Positions 15,001 to 25,300 of a stretch of 64,000 bases of DNA are shown here, one piece after another (the stretch's first letter is position 1; every line of letters begins with the position of its first letter). Below the pieces are notes generated by a model. It was not told the DNA's origin and did no database searches. It saw only the letters and a program-made list of their open reading frames with translations. The stretch is from Mycolicibacterium madagascariense (lineage in GTDB: Bacteria > Actinomycetota > Actinomycetes > Mycobacteriales > Mycobacteriaceae): positions 434,001-498,000 of the forward strand of contig NZ_AP022610.1 in the NCBI RefSeq assembly GCF_010729665.1, given 5' to 3'. A program made the position numbers and the translations under genes.

Positions 15001-18000
15001 GGTCGGTGAGGACCAGCTCGCGTTCTGGCGGGACACGCTGGCCGGCGCACCCGACGAGCTGGCCCTGCCTACCGACCGACCGCGCCCAGTCCAGCCCAGC
15101 GGCGAGGGTGGCAGCCTGGTCGTGGACGTGCCGACGGATGTCGTTGCGATGCTGCGGAGTCTGGCGGCTGAGCGTCAGGTCAGCATGCTGGTGCTGTTCC
15201 ACGCGGGGGTCGTGGCGCTGCTGCACCGCATGGGAGCCGGTGACGACGTCGTCGTCGGCACGCCCGTCGCGGGTCGCACCGAGACCGCGCTGCACGACCT
15301 CGTCGGGTTCTTCGTCAACACCGTCGTGCTGCGGGTCGACGCGTCGGGCCACCCGTCGTTCGACGAGTTGCTGGCGCGCGCGAGGACAGCCGACCTCGCC
15401 GCGTTCGCGCACCAGGACGTGCCCTTCGATCGGGTCGTCGAGGACCTGAACCCGCCGCGCGTGGCGGGCCGCAACCCGCTGTTCGGCGTGTTCGTCGGCT
15501 ACCACCGGCACGAGGGCCGCGACGACGAGATGTTCGGGCTGCCCACGCAGTGGAGTGAACCCGTCTCGACCGCAGCGATGTTCGATCTCGGGTTCACCCT
15601 CGTCGACGACCGCGCCGGCGGCGGGGCGACGGTGATGGCGGAGTACGGCGCCGACCTGTTCGACGAATCCACGGTGCGCACGCTGACCCAGCGGCTGGTC
15701 ACGTTGCTCGCCGACGCGATCGCCGACACCGCGGTCGCGATCGGCGCGCTGGAGGTGCTGGCCGACGGCGAGCGCGACGCGCTGATAGTCGACCGCAACG
15801 ACACCACCCACGTCGTCGCGCCGACGAGCCTGGGCGCGCTGGTCTCGCGCACGGCGCAGCTGTCACCCGACGCCACGGCCGTGGTGTTCGACGACCTCGC
15901 GCTGACCTATGCCGAACTCGACTCCTGGTCGGATCGATTGGCGGCCAACCTCGTCGAGGGCGGCGCGGACCCCGGCCGGATCGTCGGCGTCGCGCTGCCG
16001 CGGTCGGTGGAACTGGTCGTCGCACTGGTGGCGGTCGCGAAGTCCGGCGCCGCCTTCTTGCCGTTGGACCCGGAGTATCCGCCGGATCGCCTGGCGTACA
16101 TGACCGCCGACGCGGGCCCGACCACGGTGCTCGACGACCCGGCCTGGATACGCGCCGCCCGCGACCGGGACGTGGCGGCGCCGTCGGCCGACGTCGACCC
16201 CGCCGGTTGGGCCTACGTGCTGTACACCTCCGGGTCGACGGGACGGCCGAAGGGCGTCGCGGTGCCGCACGCCGGCATCGTCAACCGCATCGCGTGGCTG
16301 CAGCACGCCTACCCGCTCACCCCGGCCGACCGCATGCTCGTCAAGACGCCGATCGGCTTCGACACCTCGGTGTGGGAAGTGTTCTGGCCGTTGGCCGTTG
16401 GTGCGACGTTGGTCGTGGCCCGGCCCGGCGGTCATCGCGATCCCGCCTACCTCGCGGAGGTCGTCGTGCGCCACCGCGTCACGGCCGTCGACTTCGTGCC
16501 GTCGATGCTCGAACTCTTCCTCGACGAGCCCCGCGCGGCGACGTGCACGACGCTGACGAGGGTCACCGTTGGGGGCGAGGCACTGTCGACCGAGCTCGCC
16601 AACCGCTTCGCCGCCATCGTCGGGGTGCCCCTGCACAATCTGTACGGCCCCACCGAGGCCGCGGTCGACGTGCTCGGGTGGACCGCCGACGGGGGACCGG
16701 TCGCGCTCGGGGTGCCGGGCTGGAACGTGCGCGTCTACGTGCTCGACGGCTACCTGAACCCCGTGCCGGTGGGCGCGCCCGGTGAGTTGTACCTCGCGGG
16801 AGTCCAGTTGGCCGACGGCTATCTGCACCGCACGGGGCTCACCGCGCAGAGCTTCGTGGCGAACCCGTTCGAGGCGGGCACCCGGATGTACCGCACCGGT
16901 GACGTGGTGCGCTGGCGCGGGGACGGTCAGCTGGAGTACCGCGGCCGCACCGACGAGCAGATCAAGCTCCGCGGCGTCCGCATCGAGCCCGGTGAGATCG
17001 AGACCGTACTGACCGGCCATCCGGCGGTGGCCTCGGCGCGGGTGGTCGCGCGCGGCGACCGACTGATCGCCTACTATCTGACGGTGTCCGGGGTCGACGC
17101 ACCGTCCGCGGAATCGCTCCGCGCCCAAGCATTGTCAGTGCTTCCGACGCACATGGTGCCCGCGGCCTACGTCGCGTTGGCGTCCTACCCGCTGACGCCG
17201 AGCGGCAAGCTCGACCGCGCGGCGCTGCCGGCACCCGAGCTGACGACCGGCACGGGCCGCGCCGCGGAGACGCCGCGCCAACGACGGCTGTGCGAGCTGT
17301 TCGCCGACGTTCTCGGGGTACCGGTGGCGAGCATCGACGACGACTTCTTCACTCTCGGTGGACATTCGCTACTGCTGGTGCGTCTCGCGTCGCTGCTGCG
17401 CCGGGAGTTCGACGTCGACGTGTCGGTCGCGCGCTTGATGGCGGCTCCCACGGTGGCGCAGGTGGACGCCCAGCTCGCCATGGGTGACGCCGACGCCCCC
17501 GACAGCCTGGCGCCGGTGCTCGCACTGCGCACCGCGGGGAGCGAACCGCCGCTGTTCCTGCTGCACCCCGCCAGCGGACTCGGCTGGCAGTTCACCGGCC
17601 TGAAGAATCATGTGCCGCAAACCATTCCGATGTACGCGCTACAGTCGCCACTCTTCTCCACCGGCGTTCTGCCCCGGACCATCGACGAGCTGGCCTCGGA
17701 CTACGCAACGACGGTGTCCGCGCTCGCCCCGAGCGGCCCGATCCGCCTCCTCGGCTGGTCGTTCGGCGGCTCCATGGCGCTGCTCGTCGCGCAGGAGTTG
17801 GTGCGGCGTGGTCGCAACGTGACCTTCGTGGGCATGCTCGATGCCCGCACCGACGTCGCGACGGTCGCCGAGTTCGATCCCGCCGCGGCGCTCACCGGCC
17901 TGCTGCGCGAGATGGGCTTCCCCGTCGCGGCGAACGCGCGGACGACGGTCGACGAGGCCGTCGCCCTGGTGCGCTCCAGCGACGACGCGATCGCGATACT

Positions 18001-18274
18001 CGACGACGCGCAGATCGCGATGGTCATCGAAAACTACGTCGCCGCAGAACGATTCACGGCGGGCGCGGACTACGGCCGCTACGGCGGTGACGTCTTCTTC
18101 GTCGACGCCACGGTGCTCGAGATGGACCTGACCGGTGTCGCGTCGCAGGGCTGGCGCGACCACGTCGCGGGTGAACTACGCGTCGTGGCGCTCGACTGCC
18201 GGCACTCGGAGCTGATGGACGCGGACGTACTGGACCGGCTGGGCCCGCTCATCGCCGCTGAACTGGCTGATTAG
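2..18274 (+). CDS. Exochelin-type non-ribosomal peptide synthetase (5'-truncated, five A domains, terminal thioesterase)
   Basis: The frame is open from the first bases, so the true start lies upstream; residues here are counted from the GTG at 8. Order: end of a condensation domain (1-130); A1 (148-620) and PCP1 (GGDS, Ser670); C2 (744-1170), A2 (1193-1690), PCP2 (Ser1759), epimerase E1 (1812-2240); C3 (2279-), A3 (2713-3180), PCP3 (Ser3245), epimerase E2 (3300-3720); C4 (3770-), A4 (4208-4700), PCP4 (GGHS, Ser4762); C5 (4822-), A5 (5274-5740), PCP5 (Ser5787); thioesterase with GWSFGG (Ser5918) and a late His in DCRHSE. Ten-residue codes read by eye: A1 VDTVLSSGDK (beta-Ala type), A2 and A4 DMENLGLINK (N5-hydroxyornithine), A3 DFWNVGMVHK (Thr), A5 DTWDTGLVDK (not recognised). 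The predicted product is ...-betaAla-D-hOrn-D-Thr-L-hOrn-X, matching exochelin MS order. The nearby siderophore-binding lipoprotein fits an iron role. Confidence 0.93.
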   Translation, partial: GPVESLGAAVDRFAAAQSALFEHHHVALTDVQHAVGVTELFDTLVVIDHQPVAEDVTGALRVDSIDVVEAPHYPLTLMVHPGEPFRITLTHDRGACDTAAAERVLNLYVRILTTMASAAETRCAAIEVLEETERRRTLDAGVGAPAWHGTVVDLVAEQILRSPSATAIIGVDRQTTYAELDDRSARLAGALVAAGVRRGDVVAVATARHTGMVVALLAALRAGAACLPVDPRYPDARITLMLDDARPAVVLTDGSPLPAHDVPTVPVDAAGEPWRATGLEPDDAAWVVYTSGSTGRPRGVVGTHAALANRLRWAADAWSFERGDVRIAKSSTSFVDGLTELLGGLVAGATTVIADDDTARDGAALAALVREVSAAQLLVVPSLAAALIDVAPSHLGGVRRWLCSGEPLDGATVAALRQASPDAEIVNSYGSSEVAGDVLAGVVPDAGPVPLGRPVPGTRIHLLGADLQPVAQGAIGEVYVGGVQLARGYLGDSAATALRFVADPFGGPGERLYRTGDLARWAPDWAVQFVGRVDDQVKVNGFRVELGEIETALAALPDVADAIVTVRGTRVDAYVVGSNAEIDPAAVRTALALRVPAHLVPATVSVIPSIPLLPNGKRDRSALPEPVLAVSRTAPRTDREALICRTFEAVLGMDPDTTIGIDDDFFALGGDSLLALRVVNRLAGEGVTLQTRALFDLRTPRALHDALGTGATQEPASAVDAAAWHGLSDAELAGLAETCPVEVQDVWPLSPLQAGVYYQSTFTSDVTTYLAQNVFDFDHHLDVDAMRTAFGALLSRHDNLRTGFVSDDIPRPVQYVGRFVPATVATVDLTDGPADAVDARLAEVMRSDAERAFDLAVPPLVRLTVIRLPDRGDRLLLTCHFLLWDGWSRELVLRELFALYDSGGVRGALPAPRSTYADYLRWIDARDHDESIRAWADALAGLPEATLIAPEAVGREPVRPERVYGELSADATARLAEHARTGGTTANTVLTTALGLVLGAETGSADVVFGTTVAGRPPELPGVENVIGQFLNTVPVRVDATAHTTVREVLRRVEDFRVDLMGHDYVGLGDVMRAAGHQPLFDVLYVWQNFLDDDTFTDFERQHGIVGVDFVDTTHYPLTWVLTPGERLGIKLEYRPDVVGAERATAMVRRLRLAVEAMLAQPDTAVGQLDLVLDAERDALARRWRSAEHEVGDDTIADLLAERAARRPADTALVCGDATLTYAELDGRVNALARQLLARGAGPERIVALALPRSLDMVVALFAVLRTGAAYLPLELNYPTARLAAVVDDAKPVLLVCLCASDELVGHQVGSGRRVLRLDDPGVAEALSRSAAGPLTDAELGDFSRSVGPRRLDHPAYVIFTSGSTGRPKGVVTPYRGLTNMQLNHRAAIFDPAVARAGGRRLRVAHTVSFSFDMSWEELLWLVEGHEVHVCDEELRRDATALVAYCRRHRIDVVNVTPSYAHHLFEQGLLDPGTSPAPTLVLLGGEAVSDEVWRRLRDLPDGGGYNLYGPTEYTINTLGAGTDDSATPTVGQPIWNTRAYVLDAWLRPVADGVVGELYVTGAGLARGYLHRPALTAERFVADPFVPGGRMYRTGDLVARRPDAGGTLDFLGRSDDQVKIRGYRVELGEVGAALSALPGVRQAVAIARRAGAAAAKQLVGYVVPEQPTGDPAAFAAQLRARLTETLPDYLVPARYGVVDAIPLTVNGKLDVRALPEPVAPAAGTARDPRDDREALLLQVFCEVLGLSELGIDDDFFTLGGDSISSIAVSGRARKAGLDVTPRDVFRRRTVAALAAAAATVDGPAVATAPDSGVGAIAPTPMLAETAGADTPLANFYQSTVLGTPAGMTAAQLESVLQAVLDAHDMLRARLDADWTLSVSDATVPAARVLTTRTGVLGSSDVDVATAAAAAELSPRDGRMIAAVWYSAGQLLLVVHHLVIDGVSWRILADDFARAWAAVDGGRAPVVDPVPTSFRTWSHALRDARFDDEVDYWRGILATPDPDLGRLALDPARDTASTVVRRSFSLPADVSAALLSTAPAALHGGVDDVLLGAFAVALAQWRADRGHRDATAAAVNVEGHGREPDLVRGRLDLSRTIGWFTAIYPVRLDPGRLDWDDVVGAGPALVTAARAVKEQLRTVPNRGLGYGVLRHVDPTRPLPGSAPQILFNYLGRFAGGSGRAWEPVAGIGALREGVDPTNPAVALEINVMAEDGPDATVLSGTLAWPRALLDTIDVDALVELWVAALTALTRCDGLAGHTPSDFPLVDVSQADLDEWERSGTVEDVLPLLPLQQGMYFHAAFGGTDTYRVQQIAELTGPLDVDALRASVRAVVARHQALRACFRELEDGWLAQVVLAEVTVDVEVADDLETAAREHLSRQFDLSDAPLVRYALVSLAPDDHRLIQTMHHIVADGWSYPVIFGDVVAHYNASLGMGRGPAPVTATLHDHVEVVHGADRAAAERTWASALADVVPTTLCPEATTVGDHRSAVRRLAPETTAALVNTARTRGITTSTVLHGAWGLLLGRLLDRRRVVFGSTVSGRGGALPGTETLVGLLINTIPVPMAWEHHTPLGTALADLQERMSAVLDAQHVGLTELARITGVRDLFDTMVVVENFPSLPSGDANDARALIFRGFTGADAPHYPVSLVAYLDDRLTVEIMYDSGAVSDAEAERLAERVEAVLTAFAERPDAAIADVDLRTAAERGFGGAGQAAAGPDRTLVEGFAASARAHAADVAVSCGDATLTYAELNARASAVAGTLVDLGVRPESRVAVALGRSVDLVVGLLAVLKAGGTYVPLDVDWPAARLRHVVDDSAPVCVLTDHADRLPFDDVPTVVLSDAAGGGLDAPVVASDPDHAAYVIYTSGSTGVPKGVAVSHRNVAALFEGAAQLFDFGPADVWTMFHSAAFDFSVWELWGPLLHGGRLVVVEQAVARDPDRFVELLSREGVTVLNQTPSAFYPLIEADRRRRLPLALRYVVFGGEALDTGRLAAWYVNHPTDATQLVNMYGITETCVHVSHRALTSADADSVIGGPIPGLRMHLLDGALRPVPVGVVGELYVEGGQVARGYAGKPGLTSNRFVANPFDASGSRLYRSGDTAMWTASGDLVYVGRSDQQVKVRGYRIELGEVESALAALPGVVTAAAAAHDDGGRTRLIGYLVAREPIDTADVRTRLADRLPEYMMPSAFVVLDALPLTVNGKLDRAALPVPVASPPPAVTDADDGPAGLLAALCTEILGAPVGVDDDFFTAGGDSIVAIQLVNRARKQGVRITPQQVFTCRTPRALAAAADVAAAPAPRDDVEPDYGEVMVTPIVARLAELGGTIDGFNQAELLLAPADATVERLQAALGALVRRHEALGLRLHRPVPMLWSLETAAVPPLSVHRVDAVEMTDDDLREAIATHSDAAAAALAPDRGVMIAAVWFDRGRERRGRLLLTVHHLAVDAVSWRILLDDLGDAYEQLRAGRPPVLPAVPTSLRSYARAVNENAQHASRLAEFDHWSATLAAGGELHGDAVPVGLTVGATRDHVVRLTTAETLPLLTTVPALANADVTETLVAALLVAVDRWRERPGAPLTLDLERHGRDGWGAELDLSRTVGWCTAIAPVRLAAPGAADLVSILKGVKETLRVQPEGGLGFGQLRYCNPRTSSALSRLPAPQVLFNYLGRWMADGTDDWDCAPEVDALRGGPAPDLGTPYLLEVNAICDETSAGPVLRATLTYADGELTGDAIAGLADHWHAVLREFGGLARERAGLTPSDLPLVDLSQDDVDRVTTGFAVDDVWPLSPLQEGVYFQARYAQAAVYVVQNVFDMTETVDADALRIAYSAVMARNPVLRSAFLADGLPHPVAAIAVDPVCEPEIVAVTGDAEVAELTAAERLRSFDLTAPPLARMTVLRSAERDRLIFSYHFLLLDGWSREQLLRELFAEYAAARTRSTAALPTPSAQFTDYLRWLAGRDREASAARWAGALAGLAAPTLLVPAAVGTEPTLALRVDFTLPEDQTTALTATARGAGVTLNAVLSTALAMVLAYETGSADVVFGSTVAGRPTELDGIESVIGLFLNTVPTRIQLQPNRSAADTMRAVQADRLELMDHEYLGLGDVQRAAGVNGPLFDNLFVLQNFLDDDTFTDMETEYGIAGHDSVDASHYPLTWVASPGRRLWVKLEYRPDVVDRQYAERLLERLRHVLGQLTTGATTLAEIDVLLPDEAPAADATGHDLPDATVLDLLAQRGGVAPLDTALVCGADRVDFGGLDARVNRLAWLLRHRGTGPDRTVALAIPRSIDTVVALFAVLRAGAAYLPLELDYPDERLAVMLADATPSHVVTTSAVARRIEPLLPGGCAVVVLDDEPELAVQRTDWDGYAPSLDEAAYVIYTSGSTGRPKGVVTPHRGLTNMHLNHREAIFAPAIAKAGGRRLRIAHTVSFSFDMSWEELLWLIEGHEVHVCDEELRRDASALVAYCHRHRIDVVNVTPTYAQLLFEQGLLDPSGHPPVLVLLGGEPVSTAVWDRLRDSDTTYGYNLYGPTEYTINTLGGGTDDSATPTVGRPIWNTRAHVLDPWLRPAPDGVAGELYVAGAGLARGYLRRPALSAARFVADPHEIGGRMYRTGDLVRRRRSTDDRAGNLDFLGRTDDQVKIRGHRVELGDVESAITVHPDVAHAAVVARPDPNAAGSQRLVGYVVPAVPTDDDLATRVRADLRDRLPSFMIPSALAVLDALPLTDNGKLDVRALPDVDPRGRRPAGRPPRTAAEERLCRLFADVLGVAAVGVDDDFFDLGGHSLLSIRLIGLVRAELGAEMSLKHVFDAPTPAALAALLAGQSADAAAPRPPLVAARRPECIPTSPAQERLLILDRLENTAAAYHYPLVFRVRGAFDVDALGAALGDVVDRHESLRTVFGEHDGVPFQCILPAGTTPTLRVVDCAAADVAALVDAAVEPRFDLSSDIPLRANVFRVADDDHTVALVLHHVATDEWSDAPFLADLNRAYAARVAGDADAQVPLLVQYADYALWQRRLLDVVGEDQLAFWRDTLAGAPDELALPTDRPRPVQPSGEGGSLVVDVPTDVVAMLRSLAAERQVSMLVLFHAGVVALLHRMGAGDDVVVGTPVAGRTETALHDLVGFFVNTVVLRVDASGHPSFDELLARARTADLAAFAHQDVPFDRVVEDLNPPRVAGRNPLFGVFVGYHRHEGRDDEMFGLPTQWSEPVSTAAMFDLGFTLVDDRAGGGATVMAEYGADLFDESTVRTLTQRLVTLLADAIADTAVAIGALEVLADGERDALIVDRNDTTHVVAPTSLGALVSRTAQLSPDATAVVFDDLALTYAELDSWSDRLAANLVEGGADPGRIVGVALPRSVELVVALVAVAKSGAAFLPLDPEYPPDRLAYMTADAGPTTVLDDPAWIRAARDRDVAAPSADVDPAGWAYVLYTSGSTGRPKGVAVPHAGIVNRIAWLQHAYPLTPADRMLVKTPIGFDTSVWEVFWPLAVGATLVVARPGGHRDPAYLAEVVVRHRVTAVDFVPSMLELFLDEPRAATCTTLTRVTVGGEALSTELANRFAAIVGVPLHNLYGPTEAAVDVLGWTADGGPVALGVPGWNVRVYVLDGYLNPVPVGAPGELYLAGVQLADGYLHRTGLTAQSFVANPFEAGTRMYRTGDVVRWRGDGQLEYRGRTDEQIKLRGVRIEPGEIETVLTGHPAVASARVVARGDRLIAYYLTVSGVDAPSAESLRAQALSVLPTHMVPAAYVALASYPLTPSGKLDRAALPAPELTTGTGRAAETPRQRRLCELFADVLGVPVASIDDDFFTLGGHSLLLVRLASLLRREFDVDVSVARLMAAPTVAQVDAQLAMGDADAPDSLAPVLALRTAGSEPPLFLLHPASGLGWQFTGLKNHVPQTIPMYALQSPLFSTGVLPRTIDELASDYATTVSALAPSGPIRLLGWSFGGSMALLVAQELVRRGRNVTFVGMLDARTDVATVAEFDPAAALTGLLREMGFPVAANARTTVDEAVALVRSSDDAIAILDDAQIAMVIENYVAAERFTAGADYGRYGGDVFFVDATVLEMDLTGVASQGWRDHVAGELRVVALDCRHSELMDADVLDRLGPLIAAELAD

Positions 18275-18315
18275 GCGCGCCGGTCTGTCGGAACAGTGCC
18301 GGCGAGGGGACTAAT

Positions 18316-18366
18316 CGCGATCCGCACGTGGCGGTCGTGAAAAGCGCCCTTCGGGCGCAGATCGCG
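18316..18366. terminator. Nested hairpin downstream of the NRPS
   Basis: An inner perfect stem GCGCCC/GGGCGC with a TTC loop (18344-18358) is enclosed by an outer pair CGCGATC (18316-18322) and GATCGCG (18360-18366). It lies 42 bases after the NRPS stop and before the convergent reductase gene, so it can serve both strands. No T-run follows, which is usual for mycobacterial terminators. Confidence 0.5.
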
Positions 18367-18464
18367 ACCGTGGTGACGAAGCGGCGTGTAGCGCGCCAAA
18401 CGGCATCATGGCCCGGAGCGGCAGGCACGTGAACGGCCGCCGAGCAACGGGCGCCGAGCAACGC

Positions 18465-19358
18465 CTACGGGCGGTCGGGGGCCCAGTGGTCGAGCATCTC
18501 GGCGAAGGTGTCGAACGCCGGCCGGGACACCCCGTAGGTGGCCTCGAAGTGGATGCTCAGCGGGAAGCCGAGGTCACCGACGCCGTCGACGACCCGCTTG
18601 TACAGCTCGACCAGCCGCTTGCGCTTGTCGGCGGGTTCGGCGGCCGCGAGCTCCTTGACGAAGGCCTGCTCGGCGGCGACGGCGGGGTTGCCGGGATCCT
18701 GGATCAGCCAGTTGATCAGGCCAACGTTGGTCTCCACCTTCGGCACGAAGCCGAACGACAGCAGGACGTCGGGGCGGTGGTCGGTGGTCGCGGCGAACTC
18801 GCGCAGGAACCCGACGATCGCGTCGGAGTAGAGCAGTTGCGTCAGCGCGTAGGTGGCGCCCTGGCCGCACTTGAAGCCGAAGCGGCCCTGCTCGCCGTCG
18901 CGCGTGGGGATGAGGATCGCGCCGCGGTTGGGGACGACGTCCCGGTAGAGGGACAGGGCGTCGGTGGGGGCGACGCCGGCGCCCTCGCCGTCGGCCATGG
19001 TGCGCGGTACCCCGACGAAGGCGATGCCCTCGAAGTCCGCATCGCGCAACCGGATGAGCCGCTCGCCGAGGGCCGACTCGTCCAGGAACGACGTCACCTG
19101 GGTGCACAGCCCGCTGGTGCCCGGCAGCTCGGGCCGGATGATCGACCAGTAGTCCAGGACGTCGAGCTTGGGCTTCATCTCGATGGGGCGGCCGTCGTCC
19201 TCCTCGATCATCCCGGGGATCATGACGTGGCGAATGCGGCCTTCGATGCCGGACTCGGCGGCCAGGCGCAACACCTTGTGGGCCTCGTCGACGGCGAACG
19301 CGGCGCCCCGGTCCACGTTGGGCGGGACGAGCTCCAGCGCGATGGTGTTGAGGGCCAA
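18465..19358 (-). CDS. Mycobacterial-type methylenetetrahydrofolate reductase
   Basis: A 297-residue soluble protein beginning LALNTIALELVPPN, with the segments RIRHVMIPGMIEEDDGRP, KPKLDVLDYW and SIHFEATYGVSRPAFDTF. These match the short mycobacterial proteins annotated as methylenetetrahydrofolate reductase, which would convert 5,10-methylene-THF to 5-methyl-THF for methionine synthesis. It lacks the usual MetF look, so the functional call rests on recall of that family. The chosen start is a TTG at 19358 because AAGGAG lies 7 bases upstream. A longer frame runs to 19658 but has no ribosome site and is unlike the family. It is convergent with the NRPS and divergent from the siderophore-binding lipoprotein gene. 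Confidence 0.65.
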   Translation of the reverse strand: MALNTIALELVPPNVDRGAAFAVDEAHKVLRLAAESGIEGRIRHVMIPGMIEEDDGRPIEMKPKLDVLDYWSIIRPELPGTSGLCTQVTSFLDESALGERLIRLRDADFEGIAFVGVPRTMADGEGAGVAPTDALSLYRDVVPNRGAILIPTRDGEQGRFGFKCGQGATYALTQLLYSDAIVGFLREFAATTDHRPDVLLSFGFVPKVETNVGLINWLIQDPGNPAVAAEQAFVKELAAAEPADKRKRLVELYKRVVDGVGDLGFPLSIHFEATYGVSRPAFDTFAEMLDHWAPDRP

Positions 19359-19493
19359 CAGACTGCTCCTTGCGACATGCACCGGCATCCGACGCTCCGT
19401 TGCGCGTGACCGGTGGCGCGAGGCCCGAGGGTGCGGGCCGCCGGGACGCCACCCTACCGATTGGCGCACGGAGCCAACAAAACCCAACCTAGG

Positions 19494-19512
19494 TAATGTT
19501 AGCCTAACCAAA
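19494..19512 (+). promoter_or_regulatory. IdeR/DtxR-type iron box
   Basis: TAATGTTAGCCTAACCAAA matches the 19-bp IdeR consensus (TTAGGTTAGGCTAACCTAA) at about 15-16 positions, with the central GTTAG-C-CTAAC palindrome intact. Its last base is the A of the ATG of the siderophore-binding lipoprotein. Iron-loaded IdeR bound here would cover the start of transcription. No Shine-Dalgarno is visible, so a leaderless mRNA is likely. Confidence 0.75.
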
Positions 19513-20507
19513 TGCGACCCACCGGACCGTCTCTGCGCGCGGCGCGCACCCTGGCCCTGCTCTGCACACTGCTCCTCGCGGCGGCGACGCTGTCGGCCTG
19601 CGGCACCACCACCCCCGCGGCACCGGCGCCCGCGGCCGACGCCGTCACCGTCTCGCACCAGTTCGGCGAGACCAGGATTCCCGCGAACCCGCAGCGCGTG
19701 GTCACCGCGGGCTGGATCGACCAGGACTTCGTGCTGGCGCTCGGAGTGGTGCCGGTCGGCACGCGCGGGGGTTACTTCGAGAACTACGACCAGTTCCCGT
19801 GGGTGCAGCAGGCCACCGGCGGCAAGGGCGTACCCGCCATCGACGGCGACACCATCAACTTCGAGGGCATCGCGGCGGCCAAGCCCGACGTCATCTTCGC
19901 CATCAACGAGACCATCGACCGCAAGACCTACGACCGGCTCTCGCAGATCGCGCCGACCGTCCTACAGTCCGCCGACTACCCCGCCGAAGAGACGCCGTGG
20001 AACGTGCAGCTGATGACCACGGGCAAGGCGCTCGGCAAGGAGGACCGGGCCCGCGAGCTGATGGACCGGGTCGACGCGAAGTTCGACGAAGCCAAGGCCG
20101 CGCATCCCGAATTCGCCGGCAAGAGGCTGGTGTCGGACTTCACGTCAGAGGCCAACGCGCACTACGTAATTGGCAAGGGTGACCCCCGCAACGCGATCTT
20201 CGACGGGCTCGGACTGAACACCGGGGACACCGTCGGCGACGTCTCCGAGGAGAAGCTGGGCGTGCTCGACGGCGACGCCCTGTTCGTCAACGGACTCAGC
20301 AGGGAGCAGCTGGCCGGCTCGCCCGCCTTCCAGCGGCTCGGCGTGGTCCGCGACGGTCGCACCCTGTACGCGGGCTCGGACTCGACCCTCAGCGGCGCCC
20401 TCGCCTTCGGCGGACCCAACGCGATGCTCTACGCGCTGAACGCGTTGGTGCCGCAACTGGGCAACGCCTTCACGGGCAAGCCGGTCGCCGACCTGTCCAA
20501 CGCCTGA
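19512..20507 (+). CDS. Iron-siderophore ABC transporter substrate-binding lipoprotein
   Basis: 331 residues. The N-terminus is a lipoprotein signal ending LSAC (lipidated Cys30). The mature part is a class III (FecB/FepB-like) binding protein: VTVSHQFGETRIPANPQRVV at the start, then KPDVIFAINE, NAIFDGLG and a C-terminal lobe ending near GNAFTGKPVADL. It would capture ferri-siderophore at the outer face of the membrane and hand it to a permease that is not in this window. The IdeR box across its start and the exochelin-type synthetase close by suggest that the ligand is the peptide siderophore made by the NRPS; FxuD of the M. smegmatis exochelin system is the obvious comparison. The next gene converges on it 9 bases after the stop. 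Confidence 0.88.
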   Translation: MRPTGPSLRAARTLALLCTLLLAAATLSACGTTTPAAPAPAADAVTVSHQFGETRIPANPQRVVTAGWIDQDFVLALGVVPVGTRGGYFENYDQFPWVQQATGGKGVPAIDGDTINFEGIAAAKPDVIFAINETIDRKTYDRLSQIAPTVLQSADYPAEETPWNVQLMTTGKALGKEDRARELMDRVDAKFDEAKAAHPEFAGKRLVSDFTSEANAHYVIGKGDPRNAIFDGLGLNTGDTVGDVSEEKLGVLDGDALFVNGLSREQLAGSPAFQRLGVVRDGRTLYAGSDSTLSGALAFGGPNAMLYALNALVPQLGNAFTGKPVADLSNA

Positions 20508-20516
20508 CGCCGGGCC

Positions 20517-21455
20517 CTACCCCAGATACGCGGCCAGCGCGGACCCCAGCGCGGCGGCCCCTGCGCCGTTGGGATGCAGCGGCGCGGCCGGGTGTATGGG
20601 CGCGAAGCCCTCGACGTAGCGGTCCTCGGGAGCGGCGCAGATGTCGTGTCCGACGGTCAGCGGCCTGCTGTCGAAGAAGTCGACCCCCCGCTGCTGGGCG
20701 ACCTGCTGCAGACGGGCGTCCAACTCGTCGACCTTGCTCTGGAAGTACGCGGCGTCGACGGGGTTGATCGGCTCGGCGGGGAAGCACCCCTGCGGCCGGA
20801 CGTAGGTGCCGTAGCCGACGACGATCACCCTGGCCGTCGGGGCCTTGTCGCGAATGGCGTCGATGAGCGCCGACCAGCTCGCGGCGTGCGCGTCGATCGC
20901 CTGCGAGATGCCGTCCCCACCGTCGCTGCCGTCGGCGACGAGGCCCGGTGCGCACGGCGCGACGTCGAGCGACGTCCGGCGGCACGTCGAGGCGATCTTC
21001 GGTAGGTCGACGTCATTGCCGCCGATCGTGACGGTGACGAGCTGGGTGTCGGCCGCGACGGCGTCCACCTGCGGCGCGACCGTGCCGTTGCGGATCGTCT
21101 GCGAGCGGGAGACGAGGTCCTCGGTCCTTGCGCCACTGCAGGTGACGTCGTCGAACGACGCGGCCCCGATCCGCCGGGCCAGCACCGACGGGTAGTCGTT
21201 GGTGGACTTGAAGCACCCCAGCGGCTGAGCCTGGTCGGGGACCAGGGGTGCCGCGGCGGCCGAGTCCCCCATCGCCACGTAGCGAGGTCCCGAGCCGGCG
21301 GGCGCATCGGGCGGCTGGGCCTGCGTGGCGGGCGCCGCTGACGGTCTCGACGCGGCCGTTCCGGGGGGCGGCGCGGGGAGGTCGTCGCAGGCCGTCACGA
21401 CCGACGCCACGAGGAGGACGACGCCGATCGCCCGGCGGATTCGGTTCGAGGCCAT
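20517..21455 (-). CDS. SGNH/GDSL-family esterase lipoprotein
   Basis: 312 residues with a lipoprotein signal (hydrophobic stretch, then VTAC, Cys23) and a Pro/Ala-rich linker to residue 56. The SGNH blocks are visible: block I YVAMGDSAAA (nucleophile Ser65), block III TIGGNDVDL, and block V with the catalytic His in PLHPNGAG. Six or more Cys in the mature part (for example TCRRTSLDVAPC) suggest disulfides outside the membrane. Likely a cell-envelope lipid or ester hydrolase; the substrate is unknown. The ATG at 21455 was chosen because the signal peptide starts there; an in-frame ATG at 21485 would add ten residues ahead of it. Divergent from the PHP gene, 56 bases apart. Confidence 0.82.
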   Translation of the reverse strand: MASNRIRRAIGVVLLVASVVTACDDLPAPPPGTAASRPSAAPATQAQPPDAPAGSGPRYVAMGDSAAAAPLVPDQAQPLGCFKSTNDYPSVLARRIGAASFDDVTCSGARTEDLVSRSQTIRNGTVAPQVDAVAADTQLVTVTIGGNDVDLPKIASTCRRTSLDVAPCAPGLVADGSDGGDGISQAIDAHAASWSALIDAIRDKAPTARVIVVGYGTYVRPQGCFPAEPINPVDAAYFQSKVDELDARLQQVAQQRGVDFFDSRPLTVGHDICAAPEDRYVEGFAPIHPAAPLHPNGAGAAALGSALAAYLG

Positions 21456-21511
21456 CACCCGTTCATACCCGGGCCCCGCGTCCATGCCCCCGAACGTGAC
21501 ACTGTGGACGC

Positions 21512-22330
21512 GTGTTGCCCTCCGACAACCACGTCCATACGCAGTTCTCCTGGGACACCGGTCCGAAGGCCTCGATGGAGGGCGCCTGCCGCCGCGCCGT
21601 CGAGGTCGGCCTGCCCGCCATCGCGTTCACCGAGCACGTCGACTTCACCGAATGGGGTGAGGCCGACCAGCCACCCGCCGGCGCGTCCGTCGGCGTCCGT
21701 CGGCGCGTCCACTCACTGGACGTCGACGGATACCTCGAGAGCATCGAGCGGTGTCGCGACCAATTCCCAGAACTTCGCATCCTGTCGGGCATCGAGGCGG
21801 GCGAACCGCACCACTTCGCGGGCAGCGTCGCCGCGGTCTTGAAGTCCGGGACCTTCGACCGCGTGCTCGGCTCGCTGCACTCGATCGTCCACGACGGCCG
21901 GTTGGTATACGCCAACGACGTGTTCGGCACGATGCCCGCCGCCGACCTCGTCAGGGCCTACTTCGCCGAACTGCTGCGCCTCGTCGAGGGTTCCGACGTC
22001 TTTCAGGTGCTCGCACACTGCGACTACCCGCGCCGCTACTGGCCGGCGCGGGACGGCGCGTACCGCGAGGCCGACTTCGAGGAGGAGTACCGCACCGTGT
22101 TTCGCGCGCTTGCCGCCTCGGACCGGCCGCTGGAGCTGAACACGGCCAGCCCGCTGGCGTCGGCCACGCTGATGCAGTGGTGGTACGACGAGGGCGGCCC
22201 AGCGGTGTCGTTCGGTAGCGATGCCCACGTGCCGCTGCGGGTGGGGGACCAGTTCGAGGTGGCCGTGGACGTCGTCGAGGCAGCCGGCTTCCGGCCCGGG
22301 CGTGACGAGTACGACTTCTGGCGTCGCTGA
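21512..22330 (+). CDS. PHP-domain phosphoesterase (histidinol-phosphatase-like)
   Basis: 272 residues. The polymerase-and-histidinol-phosphatase metal ligands are present: DNHVHTQFSWD (His7, His9), FTEHVDF (Glu41, His42), SGIEAGEP, LGSLHSIV, LAHCDYPRR and FGSDAHVP near the C-terminus. Such proteins bind up to three metal ions and hydrolyse phosphomonoesters. A HisK-type histidinol-phosphatase role is possible, but no histidine genes are near. The start is GTG at 21512, followed directly by TTG. It precedes hrpA by 22 bases and may share its transcript. Confidence 0.75.
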   Translation: MLPSDNHVHTQFSWDTGPKASMEGACRRAVEVGLPAIAFTEHVDFTEWGEADQPPAGASVGVRRRVHSLDVDGYLESIERCRDQFPELRILSGIEAGEPHHFAGSVAAVLKSGTFDRVLGSLHSIVHDGRLVYANDVFGTMPAADLVRAYFAELLRLVEGSDVFQVLAHCDYPRRYWPARDGAYREADFEEEYRTVFRALAASDRPLELNTASPLASATLMQWWYDEGGPAVSFGSDAHVPLRVGDQFEVAVDVVEAAGFRPGRDEYDFWRR

Positions 22331-22352
22331 ACGCTCGCCTATCGTTGACTGA

Positions 22353-25300
22353 GTGTCCGAACCGTCCGTCAGCGAGCTGCGCTCGCGCCTCGACGGTCTG
22401 ACGATCCGCGACGCCGATCGGCTCCGGCGTCGGCTGCGCGGGTTGCGCGGCGCCAAGCCCGAGACGGTGGCCAGGCTCGCCGAACAGTTCACCGCCGCCG
22501 AGGCGCTCGTCGCCACCCGCCTCGCCGCCGTGCCCGAGATCACCTATCCCGATCTGCCGGTCAGCGCGATGCGCGACGAGATCGCCGCCGCGATCAGGGA
22601 CAACCAGGTCGTCGTGATCGCCGGCGAGACCGGGTCCGGCAAGACGACGCAGCTGCCGAAGCTCTGCCTGGAACTGGGCCGCGGCATCCGCGGCACCATC
22701 GGCCACACCCAGCCCCGACGGCTCGCGGCCCGCACCGTCGCCCAGCGCATCGCCGACGAGCTGCACGTCCCGCTCGGCGATGCGGTCGGCTACACCGTGC
22801 GGTTCAACGACCACGCGAGTGACCGCACGCTGGTGAAGTTGATGACCGACGGCATCCTGCTCGCCGAGATCCAGCGCGATCGGCGGCTGCTGCGCTACGA
22901 CACGCTGATCATCGACGAGGCGCACGAGCGCAGCCTCAACATCGACTTCCTACTCGGGTATCTGCGCGAGCTGCTGCCGCGCCGTCCCGACCTCAAGGTC
23001 ATCGTGACGTCGGCGACGATCGAACCGGAGCGCTTCGCGGCGCACTTCGCCGGAGGCGAACATGGATCCAGCGCCGGAGGCGAACATGGATCCAGCGGGA
23101 ATGCTCCCATCGTCGAGGTGTCGGGCCGCACGTATCCCGTCGAAATCCGTTACCGCCCACTGGAAGTCCCCGTCGTAGACGACGGCGAGGAGGACCCCGA
23201 CGACCCCGACCACGACGTCATCCGCACCGAGGTGCGTGACCAGACCGAGGCCATCGTCGACGCCGTCCGCGAGCTGGAGGCCGAGCCGCCGGGCGACGTG
23301 CTGGTGTTCCTATCGGGTGAACGCGAGATCCGGGACACCGCAGAGGCGTTGCGCGAGGAGCTGCGGTTCACCGAGGTGCTACCGCTGTATGCGCGGCTGC
23401 CGACCGCCGAGCAGCAGAAGGTGTTCGCGCCGCATTCGCAGCGACGCGTGGTGCTCGCGACCAACGTCGCAGAGACGTCGCTGACGGTGCCGGGCATCCG
23501 CTACGTCGTCGATCCGGGGACCGCCCGCATCTCGCGCTACAGCCGTCGGACGAAGGTGCAGCGGCTGCCCATCGAACCGATCTCGCAGGCGTCGGCCGCG
23601 CAGCGGGCGGGTCGGTCGGGACGCACGGCGCCGGGCGTCTGCATCCGGCTGTACTCCGAAGCCGACTTCGAATCCCGGCCCCGCTACACCGATCCCGAGA
23701 TCCTGCGCACCAATCTGGCCGCGGTCATCCTGCAGATGACGGCCCTCGGACTCGGCGACATCGCGAGCTTCCCGTTCCTGGACCCGCCGGACGCGCGGAG
23801 CGTCCGCGACGGTGTGCAGCTGCTGCGCGAGCTGGGCGCGTTCGACGCCGAGGGTGCGATCACCGACCTCGGCCGACGGCTGGCGAAGCTGCCACTCGAT
23901 CCGCGCATCGGCCGAATGATCCTCGCCGCGGACGCCGAAGGCTGCGTGCGCGAGGTGCTGGTGCTCGCCGCCGCGCTGTCGATCCCCGATCCTCGCGAGC
24001 GACCGATCGATCGCGAGGAGGCCGCCAAGCAGAGGCATGCCCGCTTCACCGACGAGACCAGTGACTTCAACTCCTACCTGCACCTGTGGCGCTATCTGAG
24101 TGAGCAGCGAAGAGCGTTGTCCGGCAGTGCCTTTCGCAAGATGTGCCGCGCGGAGTTCCTGCACTACCTGCGCATCAGGGAGTGGCAGGATCTCACGGGT
24201 CAGCTCCGCAGCATCGCTCGCGATCTGGGCATCCGCGAAAGCGACGACATCGAGCCGGCCGACCCCGCGCGCGTGCACGCCGCGCTGCTGGCCGGGTTGC
24301 TGTCGCACGTCGGGGTGCGCGAGGGCGACGGGCGGGAGTATCTGGGCGCGCGCAACTCGAAGTTCGTCCTGGCGCCGGGTTCGGTTCTGACCAGGAGGCC
24401 GCCGCGGTGGGTCGTCGTCGCCGATCTGGTGGAGACCAGCCGGCTGTTCGGCCGCATCGCGGCACTCATCGAGCCCGACGCCGTCGAACGCGTCGCGGGC
24501 GATCTGGTGCAGCGAACCTACAGCGAGCCGCACTGGGACGCCCGGCGCGGCGCGGTCATGGGCTATGAACGCGTGACGCTGTACGGGCTGCCACTGGTCA
24601 CCCACCGTCGGATCCAGTACGCGCAGGTCGATCCCGAGCTGGCGCGGGAGCTGTTCATCCGGCACGCGCTCGTCGAGGGGGACTGGCAGACGCGCCACCA
24701 CTTCTTCCGCGACAACGCCGCGCTGCGTACTGAACTGGCCGAGTTGGAGGAGCGGGCGCGCCGCCGCGACCTGCTGGTCGACGACGACGAGATCTATGCG
24801 CTCTACGACGCCAGGGTGCCCGCCGAGGTGGTGTCGGCACGGCACTTCGACGGTTGGTGGAAGAAGCAGCGGCACCGCACGCCGAACCTGCTGACCTTCA
24901 CGCGCGACGAGCTGCTGCGCCACGACGACGACGCCGAGCAGCCCGACAGCTGGGAGGCCGATGACCTGTCGCTGCCGCTGACCTACCGCTTCGCGCCGAA
25001 CGCCGAGGACGACGGCGTCACCGTGCACGTCCCCGTGCAGGTGCTCGCACGCCTCAGTGGTGACGAATTCGATTGGCACGTACCGGCTTTGCGCGAGGAG
25101 CTGATCACCGCCCTGATCCGGTCGCTGCCGAAGGACCTGCGTCGCAACTTCGTGCCGGCCCCCGATACCGCCCGCGCGGTCCTCACCACCCTGGATCCCG
25201 GCAACGGACCCCTGCTCGACGCGCTGCAACGAGAACTGCAGCGCCGCAGCGGGATTCTGGTGCCGGTCGACGCGTTCGACCTCACCAAGCTGCCCGACCA

